DNA of 64,000 nucleotides from contig OZ059900.1 of the NCBI GenBank assembly GCA_964057225.1, positions 4,970,501-5,034,500 on the forward strand, written 5' to 3'. The stretch is from Auanema rhodensis. Lineage: Eukaryota; Nematoda; Chromadorea; Rhabditida; Rhabditidae. Below, piece after piece: positions 13,401 to 24,900 of the stretch. The notes under the pieces were generated by a model. The model worked only from the letters and a program-made list of their open reading frames with translations, did not search any database and had not been told where the DNA came from. How positions within the stretch are numbered: position 1 is the stretch's first letter; each line of letters opens with the position of its first letter. The position numbers and the translations under genes were made by a program.

Positions 13401-13740
13401 TGTAATAAATGTTTTGAGAGTATCGTGAAAACAAGTTGGAAAAAAACTTTTTTTTTGGACTGTGAGTCATTCGCATGGCTTAATCCTTGAGGAAAGCTAC
13501 AGCGCTGACAGATTCAATCAAGTTTAAAAAAAAATTTTTTTTCAATTCAGATGTTGACACTCTTTGAAAATGTGTAATAAATGTTTTGAGAGTATCGTGA
13601 AAACAAGTTGGAAAAAAACTTTTTTTTGGACTTGGAAATTTTTTTTGGACTGTGAGCCATTCGCATGGCTTAATCCTTGAGGAAAGCTACAGCGCTGACA
13701 GATTCAATCAAGTTTAAAAAAAAAAATTTTTTTTTCAATT
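10445..13740. repeat. About 1,109-bp higher-order unit, three tandem copies
   Basis: GAGTCATTCG recurs at 11245, 12354 and 13464 (1,109 and 1,110 bp). The stretched CAAGTTTT(T)A tract recurs near 10572, 11681 and 12790. Copies run about 10445-11553, 11554-12662 and 12663-13740. The third has diverged most: GATGTTAAAAC near 12829 and CAGCTCTGAC at 13329. Six monomers per copy fits four long plus two short. Confidence 0.92.
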
Positions 13741-15642
13741 CAGATGTTGAAACTCTTTAAAAATGTGTAAAAAATGTTTTGAGAGTATCGTGAAAACAAG
13801 TTGGAAAAAAATTTTTTTTTGGACTTGGAAATTTTTTTTGGTCTGTGAGCCATTCGCATGGCTTAATCCTTGAGGAAAGCTACAGCGCTGACAGATTCAA
13901 TCAAGTTTAAAAAAAATTTTTTTTTTCAATTCAGATGTTGAAACTCTTTAAAAATGTGTAATAAATGTTTTGAGAGTATCGTGAAAACAAGTTGGAAAAA
14001 AACTTTTTTTTGGACTTGGAAATTTTTTTTGGACTGTGAGCCATTCGCATGGCTTAATCCTTGAGGAAAGCTACAGCGCTGACAGATTCAATCAAGTTTA
14101 AAAAAAAAATTTTTTTTTCAATTCAGATGTTGAAACTCTTTAAAAATGTGTAATAAATCTTTTGAGAGTATCGTGAAAACAAGTTGGAAAAAAACTTTTT
14201 TTTGGACTTGGAAATTTTTTTTGGACTGTGAGCCATTCGCATGGTTTAATCCTTGAGGAAAGCTACAGCGCTGACAGATTCAATCAAGTTTAAAAAAAAA
14301 ATTTTTTTTCAATTCAGATGTTGAAACTCTTTAAAAATGTGTAATAAATGTTTTGAGAGTATCGTGAAAACAAGTTGGAAAAAAATTTTTTTTTGGACTG
14401 TGAGCCATTCGCATGGTTTAATCCTTGAGGAAAGCTACAGCGCTGACAGATTCAATCAAGTTTAAAAAAAAAATTTTTTTTTCAATTCAGATGTTGAAAC
14501 TCTTTAAAAATGTGTAATAAATGTTTTGAGAGTATCGTGAAAACAAGTTGGAAAAAAACTTTTTTTTGGACTTGGAAATTTTTTTTGGACTGTGAGCCAT
14601 TCGCATGGCTTGATCCTTGAGGAAAGCTACAGCGCTGACAGATTCAATCAAGTTTAAAAAAAAATTTTTTTTCAATTCAGATGTTGAAACTCTTTAAAAA
14701 TGTGTAATAAATGTTTTGAGAGTATCGTGAAAACAAGTTGGAAAAAAAATTTTTTTTGGACTTGGAAATTTTTTTTGGACTGTGAGCCATTCGCATGGCT
14801 TAATCCTTGAGGAAAGCTACAGCTCTGACAGATTCAATCAAGTTTAAAAAAAAATTTTTTTTCAATTCAGATGTTGACACTCTTTGAAAATGTGTAATAA
14901 ATGTTTTGAGAGTATCGTGAAAACAAGTTGGAAAAAAACTTTTTTTTTGGACTGTGAGTCATTCGCATGGCTTAATCCTTGAGGAAAGCTACAGCGCTGA
15001 CAGATTCAATCAAGTTTAAAAAAAAATTTTTTTTCAATTCAGATGTTGACACTCTTTGAAAATGTGTAATAAATGTTTTGAGAGTATCGTGAAAACAAGT
15101 TGGAAAAAAACTTTTTTTTGGACTTGGAAATTTTTTTTGGACTGTGAGCCATTCGCATGGCTTAATCCTTGAGGAAAGCTACAGCGCTGACAGATTCAAT
15201 CAAGTTTAAAAAAAAAAATTTTTTTTTCAATTCAGATGTTGAAACTCTTTAAAAATGTGTAAAAAATGTTTTGAGAGTATCGTGAAAACAAGTTGGAAAA
15301 AAACTTTTTTTTGGACTTGGAAATTTTTTTTGGTCTGTGAGCCATTCGCATGGCTTAATCCTTGAGGAAAGCTACAGCGCTGACAGATTCAATCAAGTTT
15401 AAAAAAAAATTTTTTTTTCAATTCAGATGTTGAAACTCTTTAAAAATGTGTAATAAATGTTTTGAGAGTATCGTGAAAACAAGTTGGAAAAAAACTTTTT
15501 TTTGGACTTGGAAATTTTTTTTGGACTGTGAGCCATTCGCATGGCTTAATCCTCGAGGAAAGCTACAGCGCTGACAGATTCAATCAAGTTTAAAAAAAAA
15601 ATTTTTTTTTCAATTCAGATGTTGAAACTCTTTAAAAATGTG
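13110..15642. repeat. 1,492-bp offset duplication
   Basis: CAGCTCTGAC (13329 and 14821) and GAGTCATT (13464 and 14956) recur at 1,492 bp. About 1.04 kb on each side matches, with few substitutions (CTTAATCC versus CTTGATCC near 14609; a C/T difference in the A/T tract near 13809/15303). The match ends near 14150/15642, where AATCTTTTG faces AATGTTTTG. The unit is about eight monomers. Confidence 0.87.
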
Positions 15643-15650
15643 TAATAAAT
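14030..15650. repeat. 1.6-kb segment duplicated 7,872 bp downstream
   Basis: CAGCTCTGAC (14821 and 22693), GAGTCATT (14956 and 22828) and the rare CCTCGAGG (15551 and 23423) share the offset 7,872. The match continues left through two CATGGTTTA units, with isolated substitutions such as ATCGTG versus ATCCTG (14360/22232). Identity fades left of about 14.0 kb and ends near 15.65/23.52 kb. Confidence 0.85.
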
Positions 15651-16011
15651 GTTTTGAGAGTATCGTGAAAACAAGTTGGAAAAAAATTTTTTTTTGGACT
15701 GTGAGCCATTCGCATGGTTTAATCCTTGAGGAAAGCTACAGCGCTGACAGATTCAATCAAGTTTAAAAAAAAAATTTTTTTTTCAATTCAGATGTTGAAA
15801 CTCTTTAAAAATGTGTAATAAATGTTTTGAGAGTATCGTGAAAACAAGTTGGAAAAAAACTTTTTTTTGGACTTGGAAATTTTTTTTGGACTGTGAGCCA
15901 TTCGCATGGCTTAATCCTCGAGGAAAGCTACAGCGCTGACAGATTCAATCAAGTTTAAAAAAAAAATTTTTTTTTCAATTCAGATGTTGAAACTCTTTAA
16001 AAATGTGTAAA

Positions 16012-17930
16012 AAATGTTTTGAGAGTATCGTGAAAACAAGTTGGAAAAAAATTTTTTTTTGGACTTGGAAATTTTTTTTGGTCTGTGAGCCATTCGCATG
16101 GCTTAATCCTTGAGGAAAGCTACAGCGCTGACAGATTCAATCAAGTTTAAAAAAAATTTTTTTTTTCAATTCAGATGTTGAAACTCTTTAAAAATGTGTA
16201 ATAAATGTTTTGAGAGTATCGTGAAAACAAGTTGGAAAAAAACTTTTTTTTGGACTTGGAAATTTTTTTTGGACTGTGAGCCATTCGCATGGCTTAATCC
16301 TTGAGGAAAGCTACAGCGCTGACAGATTCAATCAAGTTTAAAAAAAAAATTTTTTTTTCAATTCAGATGTTGAAACTCTTTAAAAATGTGTAATAAATCT
16401 TTTGAGAGTATCGTGAAAACAAGTTGGAAAAAAACTTTTTTTTGGACTTGGAAATTTTTTTTGGACTGTGAGCCATTCGCATGGTTTAATCCTTGAGGAA
16501 AGCTACAGCGCTGACAGATTCAATCAAGTTTAAAAAAAAAATTTTTTTTCAATTCAGATGTTGAAACTCTTTAAAAATGTGTAATAAATGTTTTGAGAGT
16601 ATCGTGAAAACAAGTTGGAAAAAAATTTTTTTTTGGACTGTGAGCCATTCGCATGGTTTAATCCTTGAGGAAAGCTACAGCGCTGACAGATTCAATCAAG
16701 TTTAAAAAAAAAATTTTTTTTTCAATTCAGATGTTGAAACTCTTTAAAAATGTGTAATAAATGTTTTGAGAGTATCGTGAAAACAAGTTGGAAAAAAACT
16801 TTTTTTTGGACTTGGAAATTTTTTTTGGACTGTGAGCCATTCGCATGGCTTAATCCTTGAGGAAAGCTACAGCGCTGACAGATTCAATCAAGTTTAAAAA
16901 AAAATTTTTTTTCAATTCAGATGTTGACACTCTTTGAAAATGTGTAATAAATGTTTTGAGAGTATCGTGAAAACAAGTTGGAAAAAAACTTTTTTTTGGA
17001 CTTGGAAATTTTTTTTGGACTGTGAGCCATTCGCATGGCTTAATCCTTGAGGAAAGCTACAGCGCTGACAGATTCAATCAAGTTTAAAAAAAAAAATTTT
17101 TTTTTCAATTCAGATGTTGAAACTCTTTAAAAATGTGTAAAAAATGTTTTGAGAGTATCGTGAAAACAAGTTGGAAAAAAATTTTTTTTTGGACTTGGAA
17201 ATTTTTTTTGGACTGTGAGCCATTCGCATGGCTTAATCCTTGAGGAAAGCTACAGCGCTGACAGATTCAATCAAGTTTAAAAAAAAAATTTTTTTTTCAA
17301 TTCAGATGTTGAAACTCTTTAAAAATGTGTAATAAATGTTTTGAGAGTATCGTGAAAACAAGTTGGAAAAAAATTTTTTTTTGGACTTGGAAATTTTTTT
17401 TGGACTGTGAGCCATTCGCATGGCTTAATCCTTGAGGAAAGCTACAGCGCTGACAGATTCAATCAAGTTTAAAAAAAAAATTTTTTTTTCAATTCAGATG
17501 TTGAAACTCTTTAAAAATGTGTAATAAATCTTTTGAGAGTATCGTGAAAACAAGTTGGAAAAAAACTTTTTTTTGGACTTGGAAATTTTTTTTGGACTGT
17601 GAGCCATTCGCATGGTTTAATCCTTGAGGAAAGCTACAGCGCTGACAGATTCAATCAAGTTTAAAAAAAAAATTTTTTTTCAATTCAGATGTTGAAACTC
17701 TTTAAAAATGTGTAATAAATGTTTTGAGAGTATCCTGAAAACAAGTTGGAAAAAAATTTTTTTTTGGACTGTGAGCCATTCGCATGGTTTAATCCTTGAG
17801 GAAAGCTACAGCGCTGACAGATTCAATCAAGTTTAAAAAAAAAATTTTTTTTTCAATTCAGATGTTGAAACTCTTTAAAAATGTGTAATAAATGTTTTGA
17901 GAGTATCGTGAAAACAAGTTGGAAAAAAAC
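16012..17930. repeat. 1.9-kb segment, first copy of a 2,069-bp tandem duplication
   Basis: GGTCTGTGAG (16081 and 18150) and the rare TATCCTGAAA (17731 and 19800) are both 2,069 bp apart. The segment holds three of the CATGGTTTA units plus AATCTTTTG units. The match breaks near 16012/18081 (GTAAAAAATG versus GTAATAAATG) and near 17930/19999. Confidence 0.88.
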
Positions 17931-18080
17931 TTTTTTTTAGACTTGGAAATTTTTTTTGGACTGTGAGCCATTCGCATGGCTTAATCCTTGAGGAAAGCTA
18001 CAGCGCTGACAGATTCAATCAAGTTTAAAAAAAAATTTTTTTTCAATTCAGATGTTGAAACTCTTTAAAAATGTGTAATA

Positions 18081-19999
18081 AATGTTTTGAGAGTATCGTG
18101 AAAACAAGTTGGAAAAAAAATTTTTTTTTGGACTTGGAAATTTTTTTTGGTCTGTGAGCCATTCGCATGGCTTAATCCTTGAGGAAAGCTACAGCGCTGA
18201 CAGATTCAATCAAGTTTAAAAAAAATTTTTTTTTTCAATTCAGATGTTGAAACTCTTTAAAAATGTGTAATAAATGTTTTGAGAGTATCGTGAAAACAAG
18301 TTGGAAAAAAACTTTTTTTTGGACTTGGAAATTTTTTTTGGACTGTGAGCCATTCGCATGGCTTAATCCTTGAGGAAAGCTACAGCGCTGACAGATTCAA
18401 TCAAGTTTAAAAAAAAAATTTTTTTTTCAATTCAGATGTTGAAACTCTTTAAAAATGTGTAATAAATCTTTTGAGAGTATCGTGAAAACAAGTTGGAAAA
18501 AAACTTTTTTTTGGACTTGGAAATTTTTTTTGGACTGTGAGCCATTCGCATGGTTTAATCCTTGAGGAAAGCTACAGCGCTGACAGATTCAATCAAGTTT
18601 AAAAAAAAAATTTTTTTTCAATTCAGATGTTGAAACTCTTTAAAAATGTGTAATAAATGTTTTGAGAGTATCGTGAAAACAAGTTGGAAAAAAATTTTTT
18701 TTTGGACTGTGAGCCATTCGCATGGTTTAATCCTTGAGGAAAGCTACAGCGCTGACAGATTCAATCAAGTTTAAAAAAAAAATTTTTTTTTCAATTCAGA
18801 TGTTGAAACTCTTTAAAAATGTGTAATAAATGTTTTGAGAGTATCGTGAAAACAAGTTGGAAAAAAACTTTTTTTTGGACTTGGAAATTTTTTTTGGACT
18901 GTGAGCCATTCGCATGGCTTAATCCTTGAGGAAAGCTACAGCGCTGACAGATTCAATCAAGTTTAAAAAAAAATTTTTTTTCAATTCAGATGTTGACACT
19001 CTTTGAAAATGTGTAATAAATGTTTTGAGAGTATCGTGAAAACAAGTTGGAAAAAAACTTTTTTTTGGACTTGGAAATTTTTTTTGGACTGTGAGCCATT
19101 CGCATGGCTTAATCCTTGAGGAAAGCTACAGCGCTGACAGATTCAATCAAGTTTAAAAAAAAAAATTTTTTTTTCAATTCAGATGTTGAAACTCTTTAAA
19201 AATGTGTAAAAAATGTTTTGAGAGTATCGTGAAAACAAGTTGGAAAAAAATTTTTTTTTGGACTTGGAAATTTTTTTTGGACTGTGAGCCATTCGCATGG
19301 CTTAATCCTTGAGGAAAGCTACAGCGCTGACAGATTCAATCAAGTTTAAAAAAAAAATTTTTTTTTCAATTCAGATGTTGAAACTCTTTAAAAATGTGTA
19401 ATAAATGTTTTGAGAGTATCGTGAAAACAAGTTGGAAAAAAATTTTTTTTTGGACTTGGAAATTTTTTTTGGACTGTGAGCCATTCGCATGGCTTAATCC
19501 TTGAGGAAAGCTACAGCGCTGACAGATTCAATCAAGTTTAAAAAAAAAATTTTTTTTTCAATTCAGATGTTGAAACTCTTTAAAAATGTGTAATAAATCT
19601 TTTGAGAGTATCGTGAAAACAAGTTGGAAAAAAACTTTTTTTTGGACTTGGAAATTTTTTTTGGACTGTGAGCCATTCGCATGGTTTAATCCTTGAGGAA
19701 AGCTACAGCGCTGACAGATTCAATCAAGTTTAAAAAAAAAATTTTTTTTCAATTCAGATGTTGAAACTCTTTAAAAATGTGTAATAAATGTTTTGAGAGT
19801 ATCCTGAAAACAAGTTGGAAAAAAATTTTTTTTTGGACTGTGAGCCATTCGCATGGTTTAATCCTTGAGGAAAGCTACAGCGCTGACAGATTCAATCAAG
19901 TTTAAAAAAAAAATTTTTTTTTCAATTCAGATGTTGAAACTCTTTAAAAATGTGTAATAAATGTTTTGAGAGTATCGTGAAAACAAGTTGGAAAAAAAT
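18081..19999. repeat. Second copy of the 2,069-bp duplication
   Basis: This corresponds to 16012-17930. TATCCTGAAA at 19800 marks the shared rare substitution. Its right part is also duplicated at 1,304 bp into 19.8-21.3 kb, so at least two rounds of amplification overlap here. Confidence 0.87.
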
Positions 20000-21299
20000 T
20001 TTTTTTTGGACTGTGAGCCATTCGCATGGTTTAATCCTTGAGGAAAGCTACAGCGCTGACAGATTCAATCAAGTTTAAAAAAAAAATTTTTTTTTCAATT
20101 CAGATGTTGAAACTCTTTAAAAATGTGTAATAAATGTTTTGAGAGTATCGTGAAAACAAGTTGGAAAAAAACTTTTTTTTGGACTTGGAAATTTTTTTTG
20201 GACTGTGAGCCATTCGCATGGCTTAATCCTTGAGGAAAGCTACAGCGCTGACAGATTCAATCAAGTTTAAAAAAAAATTTTTTTTCAATTCAGATGTTGA
20301 CACTCTTTGAAAATGTGTAATAAATGTTTTGAGAGTATCGTGAAAACAAGTTGGAAAAAAACTTTTTTTTGGACTTGGAAATTTTTTTTGGACTGTGAGC
20401 CATTCGCATGGCTTAATCCTTGAGGAAAGCTACAGCGCTGACAGATTCAATCAAGTTTAAAAAAAAAAATTTTTTTTTCAATTCAGATGTTGAAACTCTT
20501 TAAAAATGTGTAAAAAATGTTTTGAGAGTATCGTGAAAACAAGTTGGAAAAAAATTTTTTTTTGGACTTGGAAATTTTTTTTGGACTGTGAGCCATTCGC
20601 ATGGCTTAATCCTTGAGGAAAGCTACAGCGCTGACAGATTCAATCAAGTTTAAAAAAAAAATTTTTTTTTCAATTCAGATGTTGAAACTCTTTAAAAATG
20701 TGTAATAAATGTTTTGAGAGTATCGTGAAAACAAGTTGGAAAAAAATTTTTTTTTGGACTTGGAAATTTTTTTTGGACTGTGAGCCATTCGCATGGCTTA
20801 ATCCTTGAGGAAAGCTACAGCGCTGACAGATTCAATCAAGTTTAAAAAAAAAATTTTTTTTTCAATTCAGATGTTGAAACTCTTTAAAAATGTGTAATAA
20901 ATCTTTTGAGAGTATCGTGAAAACAAGTTGGAAAAAAACTTTTTTTTGGACTTGGAAATTTTTTTTGGACTGTGAGCCATTCGCATGGTTTAATCCTTGA
21001 GGAAAGCTACAGCGCTGACAGATTCAATCAAGTTTAAAAAAAAAATTTTTTTTCAATTCAGATGTTGAAACTCTTTAAAAATGTGTAATAAATGTTTTGA
21101 GAGTATCCTGAAAACAAGTTGGAAAAAAATTTTTTTTTGGACTGTGAGCCATTCGCATGGTTTAATCCTTGAGGAAAGCTACAGCGCTGACAGATTCAAT
21201 CAAGTTTAAAAAAAAAATTTTTTTTTCAATTCAGATGTTGAAACTCTTTAAAAATGTGTAATAAATGTTTTGAGAGTATCGTGAAAACAAGTTGGAAAA
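18533..21299. repeat. 1,304-bp higher-order unit, about two copies
   Basis: TATCCTGAAA occurs at 19800 and 21104, and the CATGGTTTA/CATGGCTTA order repeats at 1,304 bp. Matching stretches are about 18533-19995 and 19837-21299. Their overlap is what a tandem repeat of slightly more than two units produces. A further TATCCTG lies at 22232, 1,128 bp on, showing an unequal next step. Confidence 0.85.
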
Positions 21300-24200
21300 A
21301 AACTTTTTTTTAGACTTGGAAATTTTTTTTGGACTGTGAGCCATTCGCATGGCTTAATCCTTGAGGAAAGCTACAGCGCTGACAGATTCAATCAAGTTTA
21401 AAAAAAATTTTTTTTTCAATTCAGATGTTGAAACTCTTTAAAAATGTGTAATAAATGTTTTGAGAGTATCGTGAAAACAAGTTGGAAAAAAACTTTTTTT
21501 TAGACTTGGAAATTTTTTTTGGACTGTGAGCCATTCGCATGGCTTAATCCTTGAGGAAAGCTACAGCGCTGACAGATTCAATCAAGTTTAAAAAAAAATT
21601 TTTTTTCAATTCAGATGTTGAAACTCTTTAAAAATGTGTAATAAATGTTTTGAGAGTATCGTGAAAACAAGTTGGAAAAAAATTTTTTTTTGGACTTGGA
21701 AATTTTTTTTGGACTGTGAGCCATTCGCATGGCTTAATCCTTGAGGAAAGCTACAGCGCTGACAGATTCAATCAAGTTTAAAAAAAAAATTTTTTTTTCA
21801 ATTCAGATGTTGAAACTCTTTAAAAATGTGTAATAAATGTTTTGAGAGTATCGTGAAAACAAGTTGGAAAAAAATTTTTTTTTGGACTTGGAAATTTTTT
21901 TTGGACTGTGAGCCATTCGCATGGCTTAATCCTTGAGGAAAGCTACAGCGCTGACAGATTCAATCAAGTTTAAAAAAAAAATTTTTTTTTCAATTCAGAT
22001 GTTGAAACTCTTTAAAAATGTGTAATAAATCTTTTGAGAGTATCGTGAAAACAAGTTGGAAAAAAACTTTTTTTTGGACTTGGAAATTTTTTTTGGACTG
22101 TGAGCCATTCGCATGGTTTAATCCTTGAGGAAAGCTACAGCGCTGACAGATTCAATCAAGTTTAAAAAAAAAATTTTTTTTCAATTCAGATGTTGAAACT
22201 CTTTAAAAATGTGTAATAAATGTTTTGAGAGTATCCTGAAAACAAGTTGGAAAAAAATTTTTTTTTGGACTGTGAGCCATTCGCATGGTTTAATCCTTGA
22301 GGAAAGCTACAGCGCTGACAGATTCAATCAAGTTTAAAAAAAAAATTTTTTTTTCAATTCAGATGTTGAAACTCTTTAAAAATGTGTAATAAATGTTTTG
22401 AGAGTATCGTGAAAACAAGTTGGAAAAAAACTTTTTTTTAGACTTGGAAATTTTTTTTGGACTGTGAGCCATTCGCATGGCTTAATCCTTGAGGAAAGCT
22501 ACAGCGCTGACAGATTCAATCAAGTTTAAAAAAAAATTTTTTTTCAATTCAGATGTTGAAACTCTTTAAAAATGTGTAATAAATGTTTTGAGAGTATCGT
22601 GAAAACAAGTTGGAAAAAAAATTTTTTTTGGACTTGGAAATTTTTTTTGGACTGTGAGCCATTCGCATGGCTTAATCCTTGAGGAAAGCTACAGCTCTGA
22701 CAGATTCAATCAAGTTTAAAAAAAAATTTTTTTTCAATTCAGATGTTGACACTCTTTGAAAATGTGTAATAAATGTTTTGAGAGTATCGTGAAAACAAGT
22801 TGGAAAAAAACTTTTTTTTTGGACTGTGAGTCATTCGCATGGCTTAATCCTTGAGGAAAGCTACAGCGCTGACAGATTCAATCAAGTTTAAAAAAAAATT
22901 TTTTTTCAATTCAGATGTTGACACTCTTTGAAAATGTGTAATAAATGTTTTGAGAGTATCGTGAAAACAAGTTGGAAAAAAACTTTTTTTTGGACTTGGA
23001 AATTTTTTTTGGACTGTGAGCCATTCGCATGGCTTAATCCTTGAGGAAAGCTACAGCGCTGACAGATTCAATCAAGTTTAAAAAAAAAAATTTTTTTTTC
23101 AATTCAGATGTTGAAACTCTTTAAAAATGTGTAAAAAATGTTTTGAGAGTATCGTGAAAACAAGTTGGAAAAAAATTTTTTTTTGGACTTGGAAATTTTT
23201 TTTGGTCTGTGAGCCATTCGCATGGCTTAATCCTTGAGGAAAGCTACAGCGCTGACAGATTCAATCAAGTTTAAAAAAAAATTTTTTTTTCAATTCAGAT
23301 GTTGAAACTCTTTAAAAATGTGTAATAAATGTTTTGAGAGTATCGTGAAAACAAGTTGGAAAAAAACTTTTTTTTGGACTTGGAAATTTTTTTTGGACTG
23401 TGAGCCATTCGCATGGCTTAATCCTCGAGGAAAGCTACAGCGCTGACAGATTCAATCAAGTTTAAAAAAAAAATTTTTTTTTCAATTCAGATGTTGAAAC
23501 TCTTTAAAAATGTGTAATAAATCTTTTGAGAGTATCGTGAAAACAAGTTGGAAAAAAACTTTTTTTTGGACTTGGAAATTTTTTTTGGACTGTGAGCCAT
23601 TCGCATGGCTTAATCCTTGAGGAAAGCTACAGCGCTGACAGATTCAATCAAGTTTAAAAAAAAAATTTTTTTTTCAATTCAGATGTTGAAACTCTTTAAA
23701 AATGTGTAATAAATCTTTTGAGAGTATCGTGAAAACAAGTTGGAAAAAAACTTTTTTTTGGACTTGGAAATTTTTTTTGGACTGTGAGCCATTCGCATGG
23801 TTTAATCCTTGAGGAAAGCTACAGCGCTGACAGATTCAATCAAGTTTAAAAAAAAAATTTTTTTTCAATTCAGATGTTGAAACTCTTTAAAAATGTGTAA
23901 TAAATGTTTTGAGAGTATCGTGAAAACAAGTTGGAAAAAAATTTTTTTTTGGACTGTGAGCCATTCGCATGGTTTAATCCTTGAGGAAAGCTACAGCGCT
24001 GACAGATTCAATCAAGTTTAAAAAAAAAATTTTTTTTTCAATTCAGATGTTGAAACTCTTTAAAAATGTGTAATAAATGTTTTGAGAGTATCGTGAAAAC
24101 AAGTTGGAAAAAAACTTTTTTTTGGACTTGGAAATTTTTTTTGGACTGTGAGCCATTCGCATGGCTTAATCCTTGAGGAAAGCTACAGCGCTGACAGATT

Positions 24201-24900
24201 CAATCAAGTTTAAAAAAAAAATTTTTTTTTTCAATTCAGATGTTGAAACTCTTTAAAAATGTGTAAAAAATGTTTTGAGAGTATCGTGAAAACAAGTTGG
24301 AAAAAAATTTTTTTTTGGACTTGGAAATTTTTTTTGGTCTGTGAGCCATTCGCATGGCTTAATCCTTGAGGAAAGCTACAGCGCTGACAGATTCAATCAA
24401 GTTTAAAAAAAAATTTTTTTTTCAATTCAGATGTTGAAACTCTTTAAAAATGTGTAATAAATGTTTTGAGAGTATCGTGAAAACAAGTTGGAAAAAAACT
24501 TTTTTTTGGACTTGGAAATTTTTTTTGGACTGTGAGCCATTCGCATGGCTTAATCCTTGAGGAAAGCTACAGCGCTGACAGATTCAATCAAGTTTAAAAA
24601 AAAAAATTTTTTTTCAATTCAGATGTTGAAACTCTTTAAAAATGTGTAATAAATCTTTTGAGAGTATCGTGAAAACAAGTTGGAAAAAAACTTTTTTTTG
24701 GACTTGGAAATTTTTTTTGGACTGTGAGCCATTCGCATGGTTTAATCCTTGAGGAAAGCTACAGCGCTGACAGATTCAATCAAGTTTAAAAAAAAAATTT
24801 TTTTTCAATTCAGATGTTGAAACTCTTTAAAAATGTGTAATAAATGTTTTGAGAGTATCGTGAAAACAAGTTGGAAAAAAATTTTTTTTTGGACTGTGAG
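21300..24900. repeat. Mixed block: 7,872-bp copy and CATGGTTTA units
   Basis: This includes the second copy of the 14.0-15.65-kb segment (about 21.87-23.52 kb). CTTTTTTTTAGAC, with A for G, occurs near 21310, 21490 and 22440, and previously near 17939. CATGGTTTA units end here: none is seen after about 24.74 kb. Confidence 0.85.
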
